Assembly (NCBI GenBank): GCA_020348925.1
Contig: CP070758.1
Span: forward strand, 3,624,218 to 3,650,438
DNA length: 26,221 nt
Direction of reading: 5' to 3'
From: Gemmatimonadota bacterium
GTDB taxonomy: Bacteria > JBHIER01 > G020348925
Shown: positions 17,140 through 26,221 of the stretch, in pieces
How positions within the stretch are numbered: the first letter of the stretch is position 1
How the letters are laid out: each line of letters begins with the position of its first letter
Position numbers and translations under genes: made by a program
Notes under the pieces: model-generated
Seen by the model: only the letters and a program-made list of their open reading frames with translations
Databases searched by the model: none
What the model was told of the DNA's origin: nothing

Positions 17140-20100
17140 CTATCGCAGCAGGATCATCCGTTTCGTCTCCGACAGTCGGCCACCGTCTGCGATCAACTGG
17201 TAGAAATAGATCCCGCTGGCGGTGTTCTGGCCGGTCTGATCCCGGCCGTCCCAGTTCGTCAGATAGAAACCCGACGCCTGCTGTTCATCCACCAGGGTCC
17301 GCACCTCCTGACCCAAGAGATTGTATATTTTCAGAGAGACGTCTGCCTGACGTCGTCCCTCGGGCAGCTCGTAGCGAATATCCGTCCCTGCATTGAAGGG
17401 GTTGGGGTAGTTTTGCTGCAGGGTGAACGCTTCGGGGATCATAGCGGCGGTGTGCTGGTCGACGCCTGTCATTAACATATCGACCCAGAGGGTGATGTCG
17501 TCGAGGTGCCAGCCGTCGTTCGTGTCACTGGCGTCGCTGACCAATCTGAAACGCAAGGCAACCTGTTCGTTGCCAGGACCGCAGTACTCGTCGAGGGACA
17601 GGCTGTCCTTCACCGTCCGGAACTGGTCTCCCGTGTAGCTGACGAGTTGATGCCATGTTTCGCCGCCAGGAGAGACCTCCACGAATCCGAAATCATGATC
17701 TCGCTGCATGTTATAGCGGTGCCAGAAGGTCACTGCCGCCGTCGAACAGGCCGACAGGTCGAGGGGTTCGAGGAGGGTGAGGGCGTTGTCGGCGTTGTTT
17801 TCGTAAAATTTGGAGGGGCTGTCGGTCATGAGATAGACAGAATTGTGCCCCGGCAGGACCGGGCCCCATTCCTCCCCCAGATCCCACTTGTCCGTGCCCG
17901 ACTCGAAATCATCCAGAAGAACCGTATTGACAATGAAAAACGAGAACGTGGCCGAGGTGGTTGTATTGGCATTGGCCGAAGAGTCTGTGGCCTCGATCAT
18001 GTACCCGATCTCGTCGCCTGTATCTCCGGACCAGGTTATAAAACCTTCGTACTCATGGGGTTGCCCTGTCGGCGTCATGGTCACGCTGTCCACGGGACTG
18101 TCGTTCTTTTGAAAATAGAGGGATACCAATTGAATACCGATATTATCCCTGACGACGGTCTTGACCGGCACCGATCCGTTCTTCCGGTACGTATCCTGGA
18201 GTTGCTCGATGCTTTGAAATTCCGGTGGGACCATGTCGAGCCCCAGGTGGAAGGAAAATATGTCCCCGTGTGCCGAGCCGGCCCCGACCGGTGTCTTCCA
18301 CTGGAAGTAAGGATTGTGGGCTGCAAAATAGTACGAAAACGTCGTCGAATCCCCCGGTGGTGGGATCTCCGCCGTGTAGTGGCCCCCTCCCTGGTGACTC
18401 ATATGGGTTTCGATGAAGTCCGCATCTTCCCCCTTTTTCCAGAACAGGCTCACATCTGTGATGTCGGTATCTTCATCCGTAATCTGTGCTGCGACAGGAA
18501 TGGGTTGGGTCGTGCCCTCCCGATCCCGTATTTCCTTATGTTGAACGAAGTTCATCCAGTTGAGGATTCGTTTCAGGACTTCCAAGCGGGTTTCCCAGCG
18601 GGTTTCCGGGTCCGGATTGGGCGTGTAGCGTTCATCAATGGCCTCAAAACCAATACCGAGATAGACGACTTTGTATGGTCCTTCAAATTTAATCCCTGTC
18701 TTGTGGTGTTGGTTCCCGCTGTAGAAGAAAATGGCATCGGCATCCGGCGTCGGTTCAATCTCTTCAGGATACTGTTCATCACTCTTGCGCCCGGGCTGCC
18801 AGATTCCGAAGGAGAGACCGTCGCCAATGACGTCACCGTCGACCCCGACGACGTCGTGAACCGGACTGTCGTCCTCATAGTAGACGGCATGTAGGTATGT
18901 TTCATACCACTCCGAAAATCCAAAAGCGTATCCGTCCGGATCGTAGAAATCCCAGCCGATGTCCTGACCTGAGATAAAGAGGTTGCCGCCGTTGTCCAAA
19001 TAGTGGCCGATGGCGGCTCGATCTTCGGGTTCAAGGCTTGGGAAGGCCCACTCGCACAACCATATCACAACAGGGAAGGCGGACAGCAGATTTCCCGAGG
19101 GCGGTCCCATGATGAGGTGGTCCCAGTGGGCGTATTGCACATCCAGTGAATCGAAGAGGAACGTGTAGAAATCTTCGACGTTGTTATCCCCATCGTCGTC
19201 GTCCACGAGCAGTATGGGCATCTGGCCGATGATGACAAATATGGTGTCCGATCCGCTGCCCCCTTCCGCCGCGGTGAAATCGATGTACAGCTTTGCCATG
19301 TGGGCTTCGGCTTCGTCGGCAACGGAAAAGGACATGGGTTCCACCGTTGTGGCGAAGGTATCGCTGGGGAAATAGGACATGACGGAAGAACCGTCCTGAA
19401 TCACAAGATCGGGATCGGTCGTGCCGATGGTTACAGCCACGTTCGTGGCAGGGCTGACGGCGTAGTTCCGGAGTGTTACTGCCACAGTGATCTCTTCCCC
19501 CCGCTCGAAGAGGCCATCTCCGTCGCCTCTTGAAGCATCGTCCGTGGACACCGAGAAAAGCTCTAATCTGGGCGTCACTTCGGGCGGCTCGATTTCTGTC
19601 AGAGCACGCAGGGCGTTCATCCGACCACTGCCCAACTGCCCCACGTAGGCGGGATTCTGCTCATCAATATTGTCCGCTGTCAGGACGACCTGACGAACGA
19701 TCTCGTCGTTGCTCCACTCCGGGTTGTGCGCCTTGACAAGCCCGCACAGCCCGGCCACGAGGGGACAGGCCATGGAGCTGCCGCTGCTGTACCCGTAGTA
19801 GGGACTGTTCGGGACCGTGCTGTAGAGACTCACGCCCGGTGCACAGACATCGACGCCGATGCCCCATGCCCCGGTTGGGGCCTTGACATCCTGGCTGCTG
19901 ACCCAACCGACGCTGATGACGTTGACGTACCCTGAGGGAAAGTGAGGATCACTTGAGGGATCGTTGCCGGCGGCGGCGACAACGATGCTGCCGAGGCCGT
20001 AAGCATAATTGACTACATCTTGATCGGCCTGGGAGTAATTCTTGAAATTTCCCCAGCTGAGGCTGATGATGTCGGCTCCATTCTCAGCAGCGTAAAGGAT

Positions 20101-20967
20101 TCCATCATAGCCGACGTCGACGTACTGTGGTTCCTCGTCGAAACTGGCCTTGACCGGCATGATTTCGCAATTCCAGCTGATGCTGGCTATGCCAAGACCG
20201 TTGTCCGTAACGGCCCCTGCCAAGCCGGCTGTATGCGTGCCGTGATTATTGGAAAACCCGGAAGGCGCATTGGTCGGGTTGCTGTCGTCTTCGGCGAGAT
20301 CGTACCCGTGGATGTCGTCGATGTAACCGTTGCCGTCATCATCCACGCCGGGGAGGCCCTGGGCCTCAAGCTCGTTCGTCCAGATATTATCGTGAAGATC
20401 AGGGTGTCCCCAGTCGGTCCCGTTGTCGACAATGGCGATGACAATGGTGCTGTCACCGTGCTCAATATCCCAGGCTTCCGGAGCGTAAATCTGAGTGAGA
20501 TATCTCTGCTTGTCCTCGAGGAACTTGGGATCGTTCGGATTCTCTTCGACGGTGTTGATGAAGATCGGCTCGGCATATTCGACGGACGGATCTTCTGCCA
20601 GGGCTGCGGAGATCTGTCTCGGCTCGTACGTCTCGGGAAAACGGAGTCGATAGATCCGCGAGAGGTCGGGCAGGCCGGAATTTTTGGGAATCGGCTTGTG
20701 CCTGAACCGTTTCTCTATGCTCCTCACCTCGTAGCGGGCCAGAAGTTTGTCAACGGATGCGATGCCCGTGTGAGCAACGGTTCCGGTCCCTTTGATCGTG
20801 ATCGTCTCCACAGCGGGTCTGAATTTTACGGCAATCTCTCCTTTTCTATATTTCCCTTTGCTCCGTCCGTGGAGCGATGGCCTTGTCGAGTCACTGCTTT
20901 CTGTCACGGAGACACACAACATACCGAGAAGAGACGCACTCCAGAGAAGAAGTCGGACTGTTCTCAT
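17140..20967 (-). CDS. Secreted subtilisin-like serine protease (S8), multidomain
   Basis: A 1275-residue exported protease. Signal peptide (1-23), propeptide (about 40-140, GEIAVKFRP...SVEYAEPI), and the S8 catalytic domain (about 150-460) with Asp181 (IVDNGTDWGHPDL), His242 (NNHGTHTAG), oxyanion Asn345 (AAAGND) and Ser398 (GSSMACPLVAG). Then a beta-rich CARDB-like segment (470-580), a class-I amidotransferase/ThuA-like fold (583-805, PILLVDDDDGD...NGGNLFISGQD), two Ig-like segments (810-1020), a MAM-like jelly-roll (1022-1180, DDFESGTDKWDLG...WHLDDITLW) and the NYPNPFN tail ending KRMILLR. The ATG has AAAGGAAAGGA close upstream and a good promoter further out. It converges with the giant gene at 11382. 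The likely role is digestion of extracellular protein or processing of surface proteins; substrates are not visible. Confidence 0.92.
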   Translation of the reverse strand: MRTVRLLLWSASLLGMLCVSVTESSDSTRPSLHGRSKGKYRKGEIAVKFRPAVETITIKGTGTVAHTGIASVDKLLARYEVRSIEKRFRHKPIPKNSGLPDLSRIYRLRFPETYEPRQISAALAEDPSVEYAEPIFINTVEENPNDPKFLEDKQRYLTQIYAPEAWDIEHGDSTIVIAIVDNGTDWGHPDLHDNIWTNELEAQGLPGVDDDGNGYIDDIHGYDLAEDDSNPTNAPSGFSNNHGTHTAGLAGAVTDNGLGIASISWNCEIMPVKASFDEEPQYVDVGYDGILYAAENGADIISLSWGNFKNYSQADQDVVNYAYGLGSIVVAAAGNDPSSDPHFPSGYVNVISVGWVSSQDVKAPTGAWGIGVDVCAPGVSLYSTVPNSPYYGYSSGSSMACPLVAGLCGLVKAHNPEWSNDEIVRQVVLTADNIDEQNPAYVGQLGSGRMNALRALTEIEPPEVTPRLELFSVSTDDASRGDGDGLFERGEEITVAVTLRNYAVSPATNVAVTIGTTDPDLVIQDGSSVMSYFPSDTFATTVEPMSFSVADEAEAHMAKLYIDFTAAEGGSGSDTIFVIIGQMPILLVDDDDGDNNVEDFYTFLFDSLDVQYAHWDHLIMGPPSGNLLSAFPVVIWLCEWAFPSLEPEDRAAIGHYLDNGGNLFISGQDIGWDFYDPDGYAFGFSEWYETYLHAVYYEDDSPVHDVVGVDGDVIGDGLSFGIWQPGRKSDEQYPEEIEPTPDADAIFFYSGNQHHKTGIKFEGPYKVVYLGIGFEAIDERYTPNPDPETRWETRLEVLKRILNWMNFVQHKEIRDREGTTQPIPVAAQITDEDTDITDVSLFWKKGEDADFIETHMSHQGGGHYTAEIPPPGDSTTFSYYFAAHNPYFQWKTPVGAGSAHGDIFSFHLGLDMVPPEFQSIEQLQDTYRKNGSVPVKTVVRDNIGIQLVSLYFQKNDSPVDSVTMTPTGQPHEYEGFITWSGDTGDEIGYMIEATDSSANANTTTSATFSFFIVNTVLLDDFESGTDKWDLGEEWGPVLPGHNSVYLMTDSPSKFYENNADNALTLLEPLDLSACSTAAVTFWHRYNMQRDHDFGFVEVSPGGETWHQLVSYTGDQFRTVKDSLSLDEYCGPGNEQVALRFRLVSDASDTNDGWHLDDITLWVDMLMTGVDQHTAAMIPEAFTLQQNYPNPFNAGTDIRYELPEGRRQADVSLKIYNLLGQEVRTLVDEQQASGFYLTNWDGRDQTGQNTASGIYFYQLIADGGRLSETKRMILLR

Positions 20968-21068
20968 ATTCCTTTCCTTTAACTTCAGATTCTTTTTCCC
21001 ACCGTGCCTATCAAAATCCGCTCGATCGTATTATATTCTCAGACTCCCATCTCCGAGAATTGTTTCAA

Positions 21069-21097
21069 ATAGTAACGTCTAAAAGCCTTCGTGTCAA
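21069..21097 (-). promoter_or_regulatory. Sigma70 promoter for the subtilase
   Basis: Read on the minus strand, TTGACA (plus 21092-21097) and TACTAT (plus 21069-21074) have a 17-base spacer. Transcription would start near 21062, leaving a leader of about 95 bases before the protease ATG. Confidence 0.65.
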
Positions 21098-21491
21098 GGA
21101 TAAGTTGAAAAAATGGGGCATTTTCGTCTGAATTCTTCATACTTTTTTTCACAAAAACACCGAATCACAACGAATATTGGAGTGCACGATACGATTTGAA
21201 GAGGCCCGGTGTTTCAGAAAAATGATACAGGTATCAGAATTATCTTGACAAGTTTATTTGTTTTTAGTAATTTAAGACAATTTTTAAGGAGTCAAGTGGA
21301 GGTTGCATCAGCTCATGAGGGAGTAAGCCTCTATCTTTTGCGGATTCTTTTTTTCACATGCTGTAACCCGATGCGAGAGATTTTTTTGAGGGACATTGCA
21401 CGTGAAAACACCAATGCTTCGAAACCAGCCAAATACACATACTTAAGGCGGTCATGATTGTGGATCCGGTGATAATGATCGAAAGGCGGAG
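21098..21491 (+). promoter_or_regulatory. Leader region of the cysteine-repeat gene
   Basis: An AT-rich gap between divergent genes. A perfect -35 TTGACA lies at 21245-21250, but the best -10 at 17-base spacing (TAATTT, 21268-21273) is poor. A 6-bp stem with one bulge (GAGGTT / AAGCCTC, 21299-21331) follows. A short frame at 21296-21457 is listed separately. Nothing else is recognised here. Confidence 0.35.
21296..21457 (+). CDS. Possible small protein (53 residues) upstream of the repeat gene
   Basis: A GTG start at 21296 has AAGGAG (21286-21291) 4 bases upstream, just downstream of the TTGACA box at 21245. The 53-residue product has one hydrophobic stretch ([14 protein letters not shown]) and a basic end, and stops 34 bases before the large repeat gene. 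The frame stays open upstream to a GTG at 21209, so the start is uncertain. No homologue is known to me; it may be a chance frame in a leader. Confidence 0.2.
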   Translation: MEVASAHEGVSLYLLRILFFTCCNPMREIFLRDIARENTNASKPAKYTYLRRS

Positions 21492-24400
21492 ATGATGAAA
21501 AAAACAAATCTTATTGCAAAAGGTGTGGTTATTATTGTTGTCATCGCAAGTATTCTGCTGCTGGTTGCCCCTTCGGAATCCAGCGGGCAGACGGCCTGTG
21601 ACTGCTGGAACACCGACGGCTGTGATTGCCTTGAAACGTACACTGTCTCTGTGACTGACTCTGTGACTGAGATACTGAAGTGCGGGGCGACCATAAGCTC
21701 GGACTCGATGGTCTCCTGGACCTGTCAGTTGCTCGAGTGCCCTGATGTCTCTGTTTCTGACATCATTGCCGCGTATTCCAGTATGTACGCGAATAATGCT
21801 ATGGCGGCCGGCGTTCTCTATTGTGAGTGTGAAGTGTCTCATACTGACCTTTTGGCGGCCGGACTGGTGTGGGACGATATCACTCAGGGAATTGCAGGTG
21901 TACAGTTTTTTCTCGGTCTCACGTGCGACGTCGATCCCTGCGCGCTCTACGCTGCCGGCGCCAGCGTATCAGGGATTCTGATGATCGGCATGGGAGGGGG
22001 GATGGACTTTGAGACGTTGATCTCCTGGACCTGTCAGTTGCTCGAGTGCGGCGTTACTGTTTCTGACATGGTTGCTGCGTATGAAAGTTTTTTGGCGAGT
22101 GAGACTGGGGCAATAATCGCAGCTGCTGTTCTGTATTGCGGGTGTGGTGTGTCTCTTGCTGATCTGATAGAGGCCGGGCTGGAGTGGAACGATATCAAAA
22201 TGGGACTGTTATATTATGAGCAGTTAGGCCTTTCTGAGTGCTCCGTGGATCCCTGCGCGCTCTTCGCTGACGGCGCCAGCGTATCACAGGTGCTTGAGGC
22301 TGGTTTAATGCTGCATCCGATGAACACGGATACGTTGGTCTCCTGGACCTGTCAGCTGCTCGAGTGCGGCGCCACTGTCTCCGATCTGATCGATTATTTT
22401 CGCAGTATGAGTTATCCTGATGCCATTGTGGCAGGTATACTCTATTGTGGGTGTGGAATATCTGTCGCTGATCTGGTGGCGGCCGGATTGCAGGCCTGCG
22501 ATATCGTTACAGGGTCGCTCGGTGGTGGCGGCTTTTTCGAATTCCCTGATTGTACCGTCGGTTCGTGTGATCTCGTCGCTGCCGGCGCAAGCCCTTCCGA
22601 GGTGCTGGAGTGTTGGCAGACGGCATATCCTGACGACTTGGATATCTTGATCTCCTGGACCTGTCAGTTGCTTGAGTGCGGTGTCTCTGTCTCCGAGATC
22701 GTTTCCGCTTATGAAAGTGTATTCGGAGGTGGAATTATAGCAGCTTATATTCTGTATTGTAATTGTGGTGTGTCTGTCGCCGATCTGATGGCGGCCGGAT
22801 TGGAAGCGTGCGACATCATTACAGGATCGTTGTATCCAACCTATTCAGGTCTTCCAGAGTGTGCCATGCCTTCTCCGTGTGATCTCGTCGCTGCCGGCGC
22901 CAGCGCCTCTGAGGTGTTTGAATGTGCGACACTGATATTTTCTACGTACCCCGATACGTTGCTTTCCTGGACCTGTCAGTTGATCGAGTGCGGTGTCTCT
23001 GTCTCTGAAATGGTTTCCGTTTTTCGCAGTATTGCCGGGAATGAGACTGGGGATGTTGCAGCGGCAAGTATTCTCTACTGTCGTTGTGGTGTGTCTGTGG
23101 CCGATCTGATAGCGGCCGGATTGGAAGCCTGCGACATCATTACAGGATCTTTGTATGCAAGCTTTTTGGGACTTCCCGAATGTGCCGTACCCCCTCCCTG
23201 TGATCTCGTTGCTGCCGGCGCGAGCGGCTCAGATGTGTTAGTATGTGGTGCGCAGTTATTTTCATCGAATCCTGATACATTGGTTTCCTGGACCTGTCAG
23301 TTGATCGAGTGCGGTGTCTCTGTTTCTGAAATAGTCTCCGCTTATCGGAGTTATATGGATGTGGGCGCAGATCTTATGGCAGCCGGAATTCTCTATTGTG
23401 GTTGTGGTGTGCCTGTGGTTGATCTGCTCAATGCCGGAGTGGCACCGTGTGATGTCATTAATGGACTGCAGAGCGTAAGTTTATTATTCCCGGATTGCAC
23501 CATTACGCCCTGCGATCTCATTGCTGCTGGCGCTTCGATTGATGACCTTCAGGACTGTGTGGCCAGTGAGTATTGGGAGAGCGATGAGGACGAAGATGGG
23601 TACCCGACCGACTGCGATTGCGACGATACCGACCCGGAAATAAACCAGGGCGTGCCGGAGGTGTGCAACGGGCAGGACGACGACTGCGACGGTCTGGTGG
23701 ACGATGACGATCCAAACCTGACAGGCAGTCCGTGGTATGAGGAGAGCGACGGTGACACCTACGGGAACCCGAATGTGTCCCAGCAAGCCTGTAGCCAGCC
23801 CCCGGGGTATGTGGCCGACAACACCGATTGCGATGACACCGATGCCGCGATTTATCCCGGCGCACCGGAACGATGCAACGGGCTGGACGACAACTGCGAT
23901 ACGGTGGTGCCGGCGAACGAAGCGGACAACGATGGAGACGGACTTTTGAATTGTGCCGACAACTGTCCGAACGCCTACAACCCAGGCCAGGCGGACACCG
24001 ATGGCGACGGTCAGGGGAATGCCTGCGACTCCGACGACGACAACGACGGCGTGGCGGACGGTCCGGATACCGCCCAACTGGACCCGGACGTGTGCCAGGA
24101 CATCGATACCGACGGCTGTGATGATTGTGCCGTGGGCACCGATGACTTTGGCCCGAATCCGGACAATGATCCGGCCAACGACGGACCGGACGCGGATACC
24201 GACGGCATATGCGACGAGGGCGACAACTGCCCGAACGAGCCCAACGATGATCAGGCGGACAGCGATATTTTCGATTGTCCCGGTGGAAGCCCCAAGGGAA
24301 CAGGATACGGTCTCGGGGTCAATGGATGTCCTGACGGCTTGGGTGACGCCTGCGACAACTGTCCGAACCATTACAACCCCGGCCAGGAGGATTTCAATAA

Positions 24401-26221
24401 CGATGGGATCGGCAACCTCTGCCAGGATACAGACGGCGACGGTCTGCGCGACAGGGACGAGGGCGACGGCGACCGGGATGGTGACGGCATTCCCGATTAT
24501 GAGGATTACGACCCCACAGGATATTTCTACGACGAAGTGACCGGTGGCATCGTATCCGGAGGGCGGGTCGATGTCATCGGACCTGGTACGATCACGATCA
24601 TTCACAATGGTTCTTCAGGGTATTACCAGTTCATCGTTTCCCCGCCACCCGGGGGAGGGACGTACGACCTGGTTTTAACCCTGCCGCCGAGCACGCTCTT
24701 GAGCTCCACGTGTCTGGACCAGGGCACGCTGGATCCGAACCCGGCTACTGATCCCAATCCCCTCGTTCTGGGCCACGGTGAGATGGGCAATTCCGGTGTG
24801 CTCTCGTCGAGCGATTGCACCGATTATTACACCAGTTTTTTTGTGGAGGCAGGGGATCCGTATGTTTTCAACAACAATTTTCCCCTGCGCGTGGCACCGG
24901 CCGTGGGCTGGGGCGATACGTGTCTGGATCACAACCTGATAGGCCAGGCGGATGATTTTCTCGTGGGCAGCAATCCCCAGATAGCGGACCAGGACACCTA
25001 TGCCGTGGGTTTTTACAATTTTGGTGGTGAGGCCCGGTTGACGTCGATCTCCTTCCAGTGGTACGATCCCGGTTCTGTGAATCTGTCGGTCCATCTCGGC
25101 CCTGAGGGGGTGTGTCCGCCCTGTGTGCCGCTCGGTCTTGGAGAGAGTCCCTTGGGTGCGCCCTTGGCTGGGTTTGACTCGGGCAGTATCATAGGGAATT
25201 GGAACTGGGAGACGGTCGATTTGGGTGATGGGCCGTGTATTCAGATTCCGGCCAAGCGGTGTTTCTATATCGTCTGGACGATGAAGGCGGGCAGGGACAG
25301 ACCCAGAATATTGGGTGATGCCGGCCATACTGAAAGTTTCTCGTGGATCTATAATGCGGAGCAGGAGGCGTGGAAGTGTTATACCGGCTACGAGTACATG
25401 GTGAAAGTCTGTCTGGAATACAACGCCGGCTGTATCGAGATCCGGGAGTCGGACATAACGTGGCACCATCCTTACCGCGGTGCGTATCCGTGCGTCTGCG
25501 ATGATTACGCGGTGCGCGCCGTTTTTCACAGTGCCTGTGATACCGGTGCGATCGTGGACGTGGAATTTTATGATGCGCCGTGGGGGCTGTTCACCGTGCC
25601 GCTCAATGGCGATCCGCTGTGTCGTGAGACGGCGTATGTTCCGGCCGGTGGGGTCGATACGGTGATGTGTGAATGCGGGTATCATCACGATTCTGACGAG
25701 GAGAACTGGTGGGCGCGGAATAGTGTCGTGCGGTGGACCAGGGATATGACTTTCTGTTCCGAAGATCCGGAGCCGACATGGTACATGAGCCGCCGCTGTC
25801 GGATGACGATCTGGCCGGATGAGCCGTGGGATCATGAGCCGGTGCGGTGGGGGCTCGATCCGATCGCCATACCTGTGTACAACGAACACGACGAGGCGAT
25901 GCGGTTTCAACTGTCCCTGGAGGATCTTCCGGGCGCATGGGAGGCCCTTCTGAGTGCTGAAGATTTTATTGTCGAGCCAGGTATTGCAGATACAGTCTAT
26001 CTGACAGTCGTTCCAAACGGTTTGGAGCCGGACGGATCAGTGATCCTGAAGGTGCGGGGGTTCAAATGTAATGGCGAGTGGGGTGAGGTGGAGATCGAGT
26101 TTCTGCCCTATCCGGAGCGGATCTACGTGGGGCCGGACGGGCGTCGGGTGCAGCCGGTGCATGCGCGGGCTATTCGCTGGAGTCCGCGTTACCCGTGTGA
26201 GAATGTGCCCTACGATGTGTG
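21492..26221 (+). CDS. Giant secreted Cys-repeat / MopE / TSP3 protein (3' truncated by window)
   Basis: An open frame of 1576 codons without a stop, running off the right edge. Order by residue: signal peptide (about 1-33, [18 protein letters not shown]); a partial Cys motif (36-74); six tandem Cys-rich units (75-690); two MopE-type putative metal-binding motifs (about 697-743 and 751-807, with DCDDTD and CNGxDD); an Asp/Asn/Cys-rich thrombospondin type-3-like stretch with CPN and DTDGDG motifs (812-1010); a carboxypeptidase-regulatory-like beta domain (1010-1130, [12 protein letters not shown]); and a long Cys- and Trp-containing region (1131-1576) I do not recognise. The ATG pair at 21492/21495 has AAGGCGGAG just before it. 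By analogy with its neighbours it may end in a sorting tail outside the window. It is probably an exported, disulfide- and calcium-stabilised surface protein; function unknown. Confidence 0.85.
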   Translation, partial: MMKKTNLIAKGVVIIVVIASILLLVAPSESSGQTACDCWNTDGCDCLETYTVSVTDSVTEILKCGATISSDSMVSWTCQLLECPDVSVSDIIAAYSSMYANNAMAAGVLYCECEVSHTDLLAAGLVWDDITQGIAGVQFFLGLTCDVDPCALYAAGASVSGILMIGMGGGMDFETLISWTCQLLECGVTVSDMVAAYESFLASETGAIIAAAVLYCGCGVSLADLIEAGLEWNDIKMGLLYYEQLGLSECSVDPCALFADGASVSQVLEAGLMLHPMNTDTLVSWTCQLLECGATVSDLIDYFRSMSYPDAIVAGILYCGCGISVADLVAAGLQACDIVTGSLGGGGFFEFPDCTVGSCDLVAAGASPSEVLECWQTAYPDDLDILISWTCQLLECGVSVSEIVSAYESVFGGGIIAAYILYCNCGVSVADLMAAGLEACDIITGSLYPTYSGLPECAMPSPCDLVAAGASASEVFECATLIFSTYPDTLLSWTCQLIECGVSVSEMVSVFRSIAGNETGDVAAASILYCRCGVSVADLIAAGLEACDIITGSLYASFLGLPECAVPPPCDLVAAGASGSDVLVCGAQLFSSNPDTLVSWTCQLIECGVSVSEIVSAYRSYMDVGADLMAAGILYCGCGVPVVDLLNAGVAPCDVINGLQSVSLLFPDCTITPCDLIAAGASIDDLQDCVASEYWESDEDEDGYPTDCDCDDTDPEINQGVPEVCNGQDDDCDGLVDDDDPNLTGSPWYEESDGDTYGNPNVSQQACSQPPGYVADNTDCDDTDAAIYPGAPERCNGLDDNCDTVVPANEADNDGDGLLNCADNCPNAYNPGQADTDGDGQGNACDSDDDNDGVADGPDTAQLDPDVCQDIDTDGCDDCAVGTDDFGPNPDNDPANDGPDADTDGICDEGDNCPNEPNDDQADSDIFDCPGGSPKGTGYGLGVNGCPDGLGDACDNCPNHYNPGQEDFNNDGIGNLCQDTDGDGLRDRDEGDGDRDGDGIPDYEDYDPTGYFYDEVTGGIVSGGRVDVIGPGTITIIHNGSSGYYQFIVSPPPGGGTYDLVLTLPPSTLLSSTCLDQGTLDPNPATDPNPLVLGHGEMGNSGVLSSSDCTDYYTSFFVEAGDPYVFNNNFPLRVAPAVGWGDTCLDHNLIGQADDFLVGSNPQIADQDTYAVGFYNFGGEARLTSISFQWYDPGSVNLSVHLGPEGVCPPCVPLGLGESPLGAPLAGFDSGSIIGNWNWETVDLGDGPCIQIPAKRCFYIVWTMKAGRDRPRILGDAGHTESFSWIYNAEQEAWKCYTGYEYMVKVCLEYNAGCIEIRESDITWHHPYRGAYPCVCDDYAVRAVFHSACDTGAIVDVEFYDAPWGLFTVPLNGDPLCRETAYVPAGGVDTVMCECGYHHDSDEENWWARNSVVRWTRDMTFCSEDPEPTWYMSRRCRMTIWPDEPWDHEPVRWGLDPIAIPVYNEHDEAMRFQLSLEDLPGAWEALLSAEDFIVEPGIADTVYLTVVPNGLEPDGSVILKVRGFKCNGEWGEVEIEFLPYPERIYVGPDGRRVQPVHARAIRWSPRYPCENVPYDV
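21714..23560 (+). repeat. Six tandem ~105-residue Cys-rich repeats (SWTCQL units)
   Basis: Units begin at 21714, 22023, 22341, 22653, 22965 and 23286, that is 309, 318, 312, 312 and 321 bases apart. Each reads [17 protein letters not shown], a variable spacer, [27 protein letters not shown], a variable spacer, then [16 protein letters not shown] and PDTLV. Units 1 and 2 have six cysteines, units 3-6 have eight. DNA similarity is high between units 4 and 5. A partial unit (TEILKCG, residues 60-66) precedes unit 1. Confidence 0.9.

Noticed and set aside
17506-18894. A 462-codon open frame on the plus strand opposite the subtilase
   Set aside because: It is antisense to a protein with clear domains, and its product (Arg-, Val- and Gly-rich, no signal or motif) has no family features. 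Long antisense frames are common in GC-rich genes.
20020-20982. A 320-codon plus-strand frame opposite the subtilase N-terminus
   Set aside because: It is antisense to the catalytic Asp and His motifs and signal peptide of the protease; no independent evidence.
21714-23560. CRISPR array or DNA-level tandem repeat of non-coding type
   Set aside because: The period is about 309-321 bases with an unbroken reading frame and synonymous changes, so it is a protein repeat.
23484-24605. A 373-codon minus-strand frame rich in Val and Ile opposite the MopE/TSP3 region
   Set aside because: It is the mirror of Asp/Gly/Asn-rich codons (GAC/GAT read backwards give Val/Ile). The sense strand has recognisable metal-binding motifs in an unbroken frame.
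24675-25910. A 411-codon minus-strand frame
   Set aside because: Its product is an Arg/His/Ile/Pro-rich sequence without domain features, opposite the continuing giant frame.

Overview
The window looks like a chromosomal piece from an uncultivated Gram-negative bacterium, most likely of the FCB superphylum or a neighbouring candidate phylum (Zixibacteria, KSB1 or Latescibacteria type). The pointers are a TPR lipoprotein followed by DUF4292- and DUF4837-type envelope proteins, several very large secreted proteins ending in the same YPNPFN-type C-terminal domain, and secreted cohesin and dockerin modules. This placement is inferred from gene content only.

Layout. (a) 1-344: the last 47 codons of a secreted protein with the shared C-terminal tail, then a strong intrinsic terminator. 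(b) 421-3876, minus strand: an apparent operon of an OPT-family peptide transporter, a PqqD-family small protein and an M29-type aminopeptidase, with a possible 18-codon leader ORF upstream. (c) 4282-8897, plus strand: three envelope proteins (14-TPR lipoprotein, DUF4292-like, DUF4837-like) and a GalE-type sugar-nucleotide epimerase. (d) 8898-9276: a gene-free stretch that opens with a perfect-consensus sigma70 promoter. (e) 9277-17024, plus strand: two paralogous secreted proteins built from ASH (Hydin-like), cohesin-like, dockerin-like and C-terminal sorting modules, closed by a terminator. (f) 17140-20967, minus strand: a multidomain secreted subtilase with an intact catalytic triad, its own good promoter and the same C-terminal tail. 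(g) 21492 to the window edge, plus strand: an uninterrupted ORF of at least 1576 codons that runs off the end.

The most unusual object is the ORF in (g). Its first 690 residues carry six tandem units of about 105 residues. Each opens with SWTCQL and has 6 or 8 cysteines at fixed positions, and I do not recognise this repeat as a known family. It is followed by two MopE-type metal-binding motifs, a thrombospondin type-3-like calcium-binding stretch, a carboxypeptidase-regulatory-like beta domain and a long cysteine-containing region of unknown type. Two of the repeat cysteines are lost together in units 1 and 2, which suggests that they pair.

As a whole the window is devoted to the cell envelope and outside world: peptide uptake and cleavage, lipoproteins, sugar-nucleotide modification, an extracellular protease and large multi-module surface or secreted proteins. 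No rRNA, tRNA, CRISPR array, transposase or phage gene was recognised.
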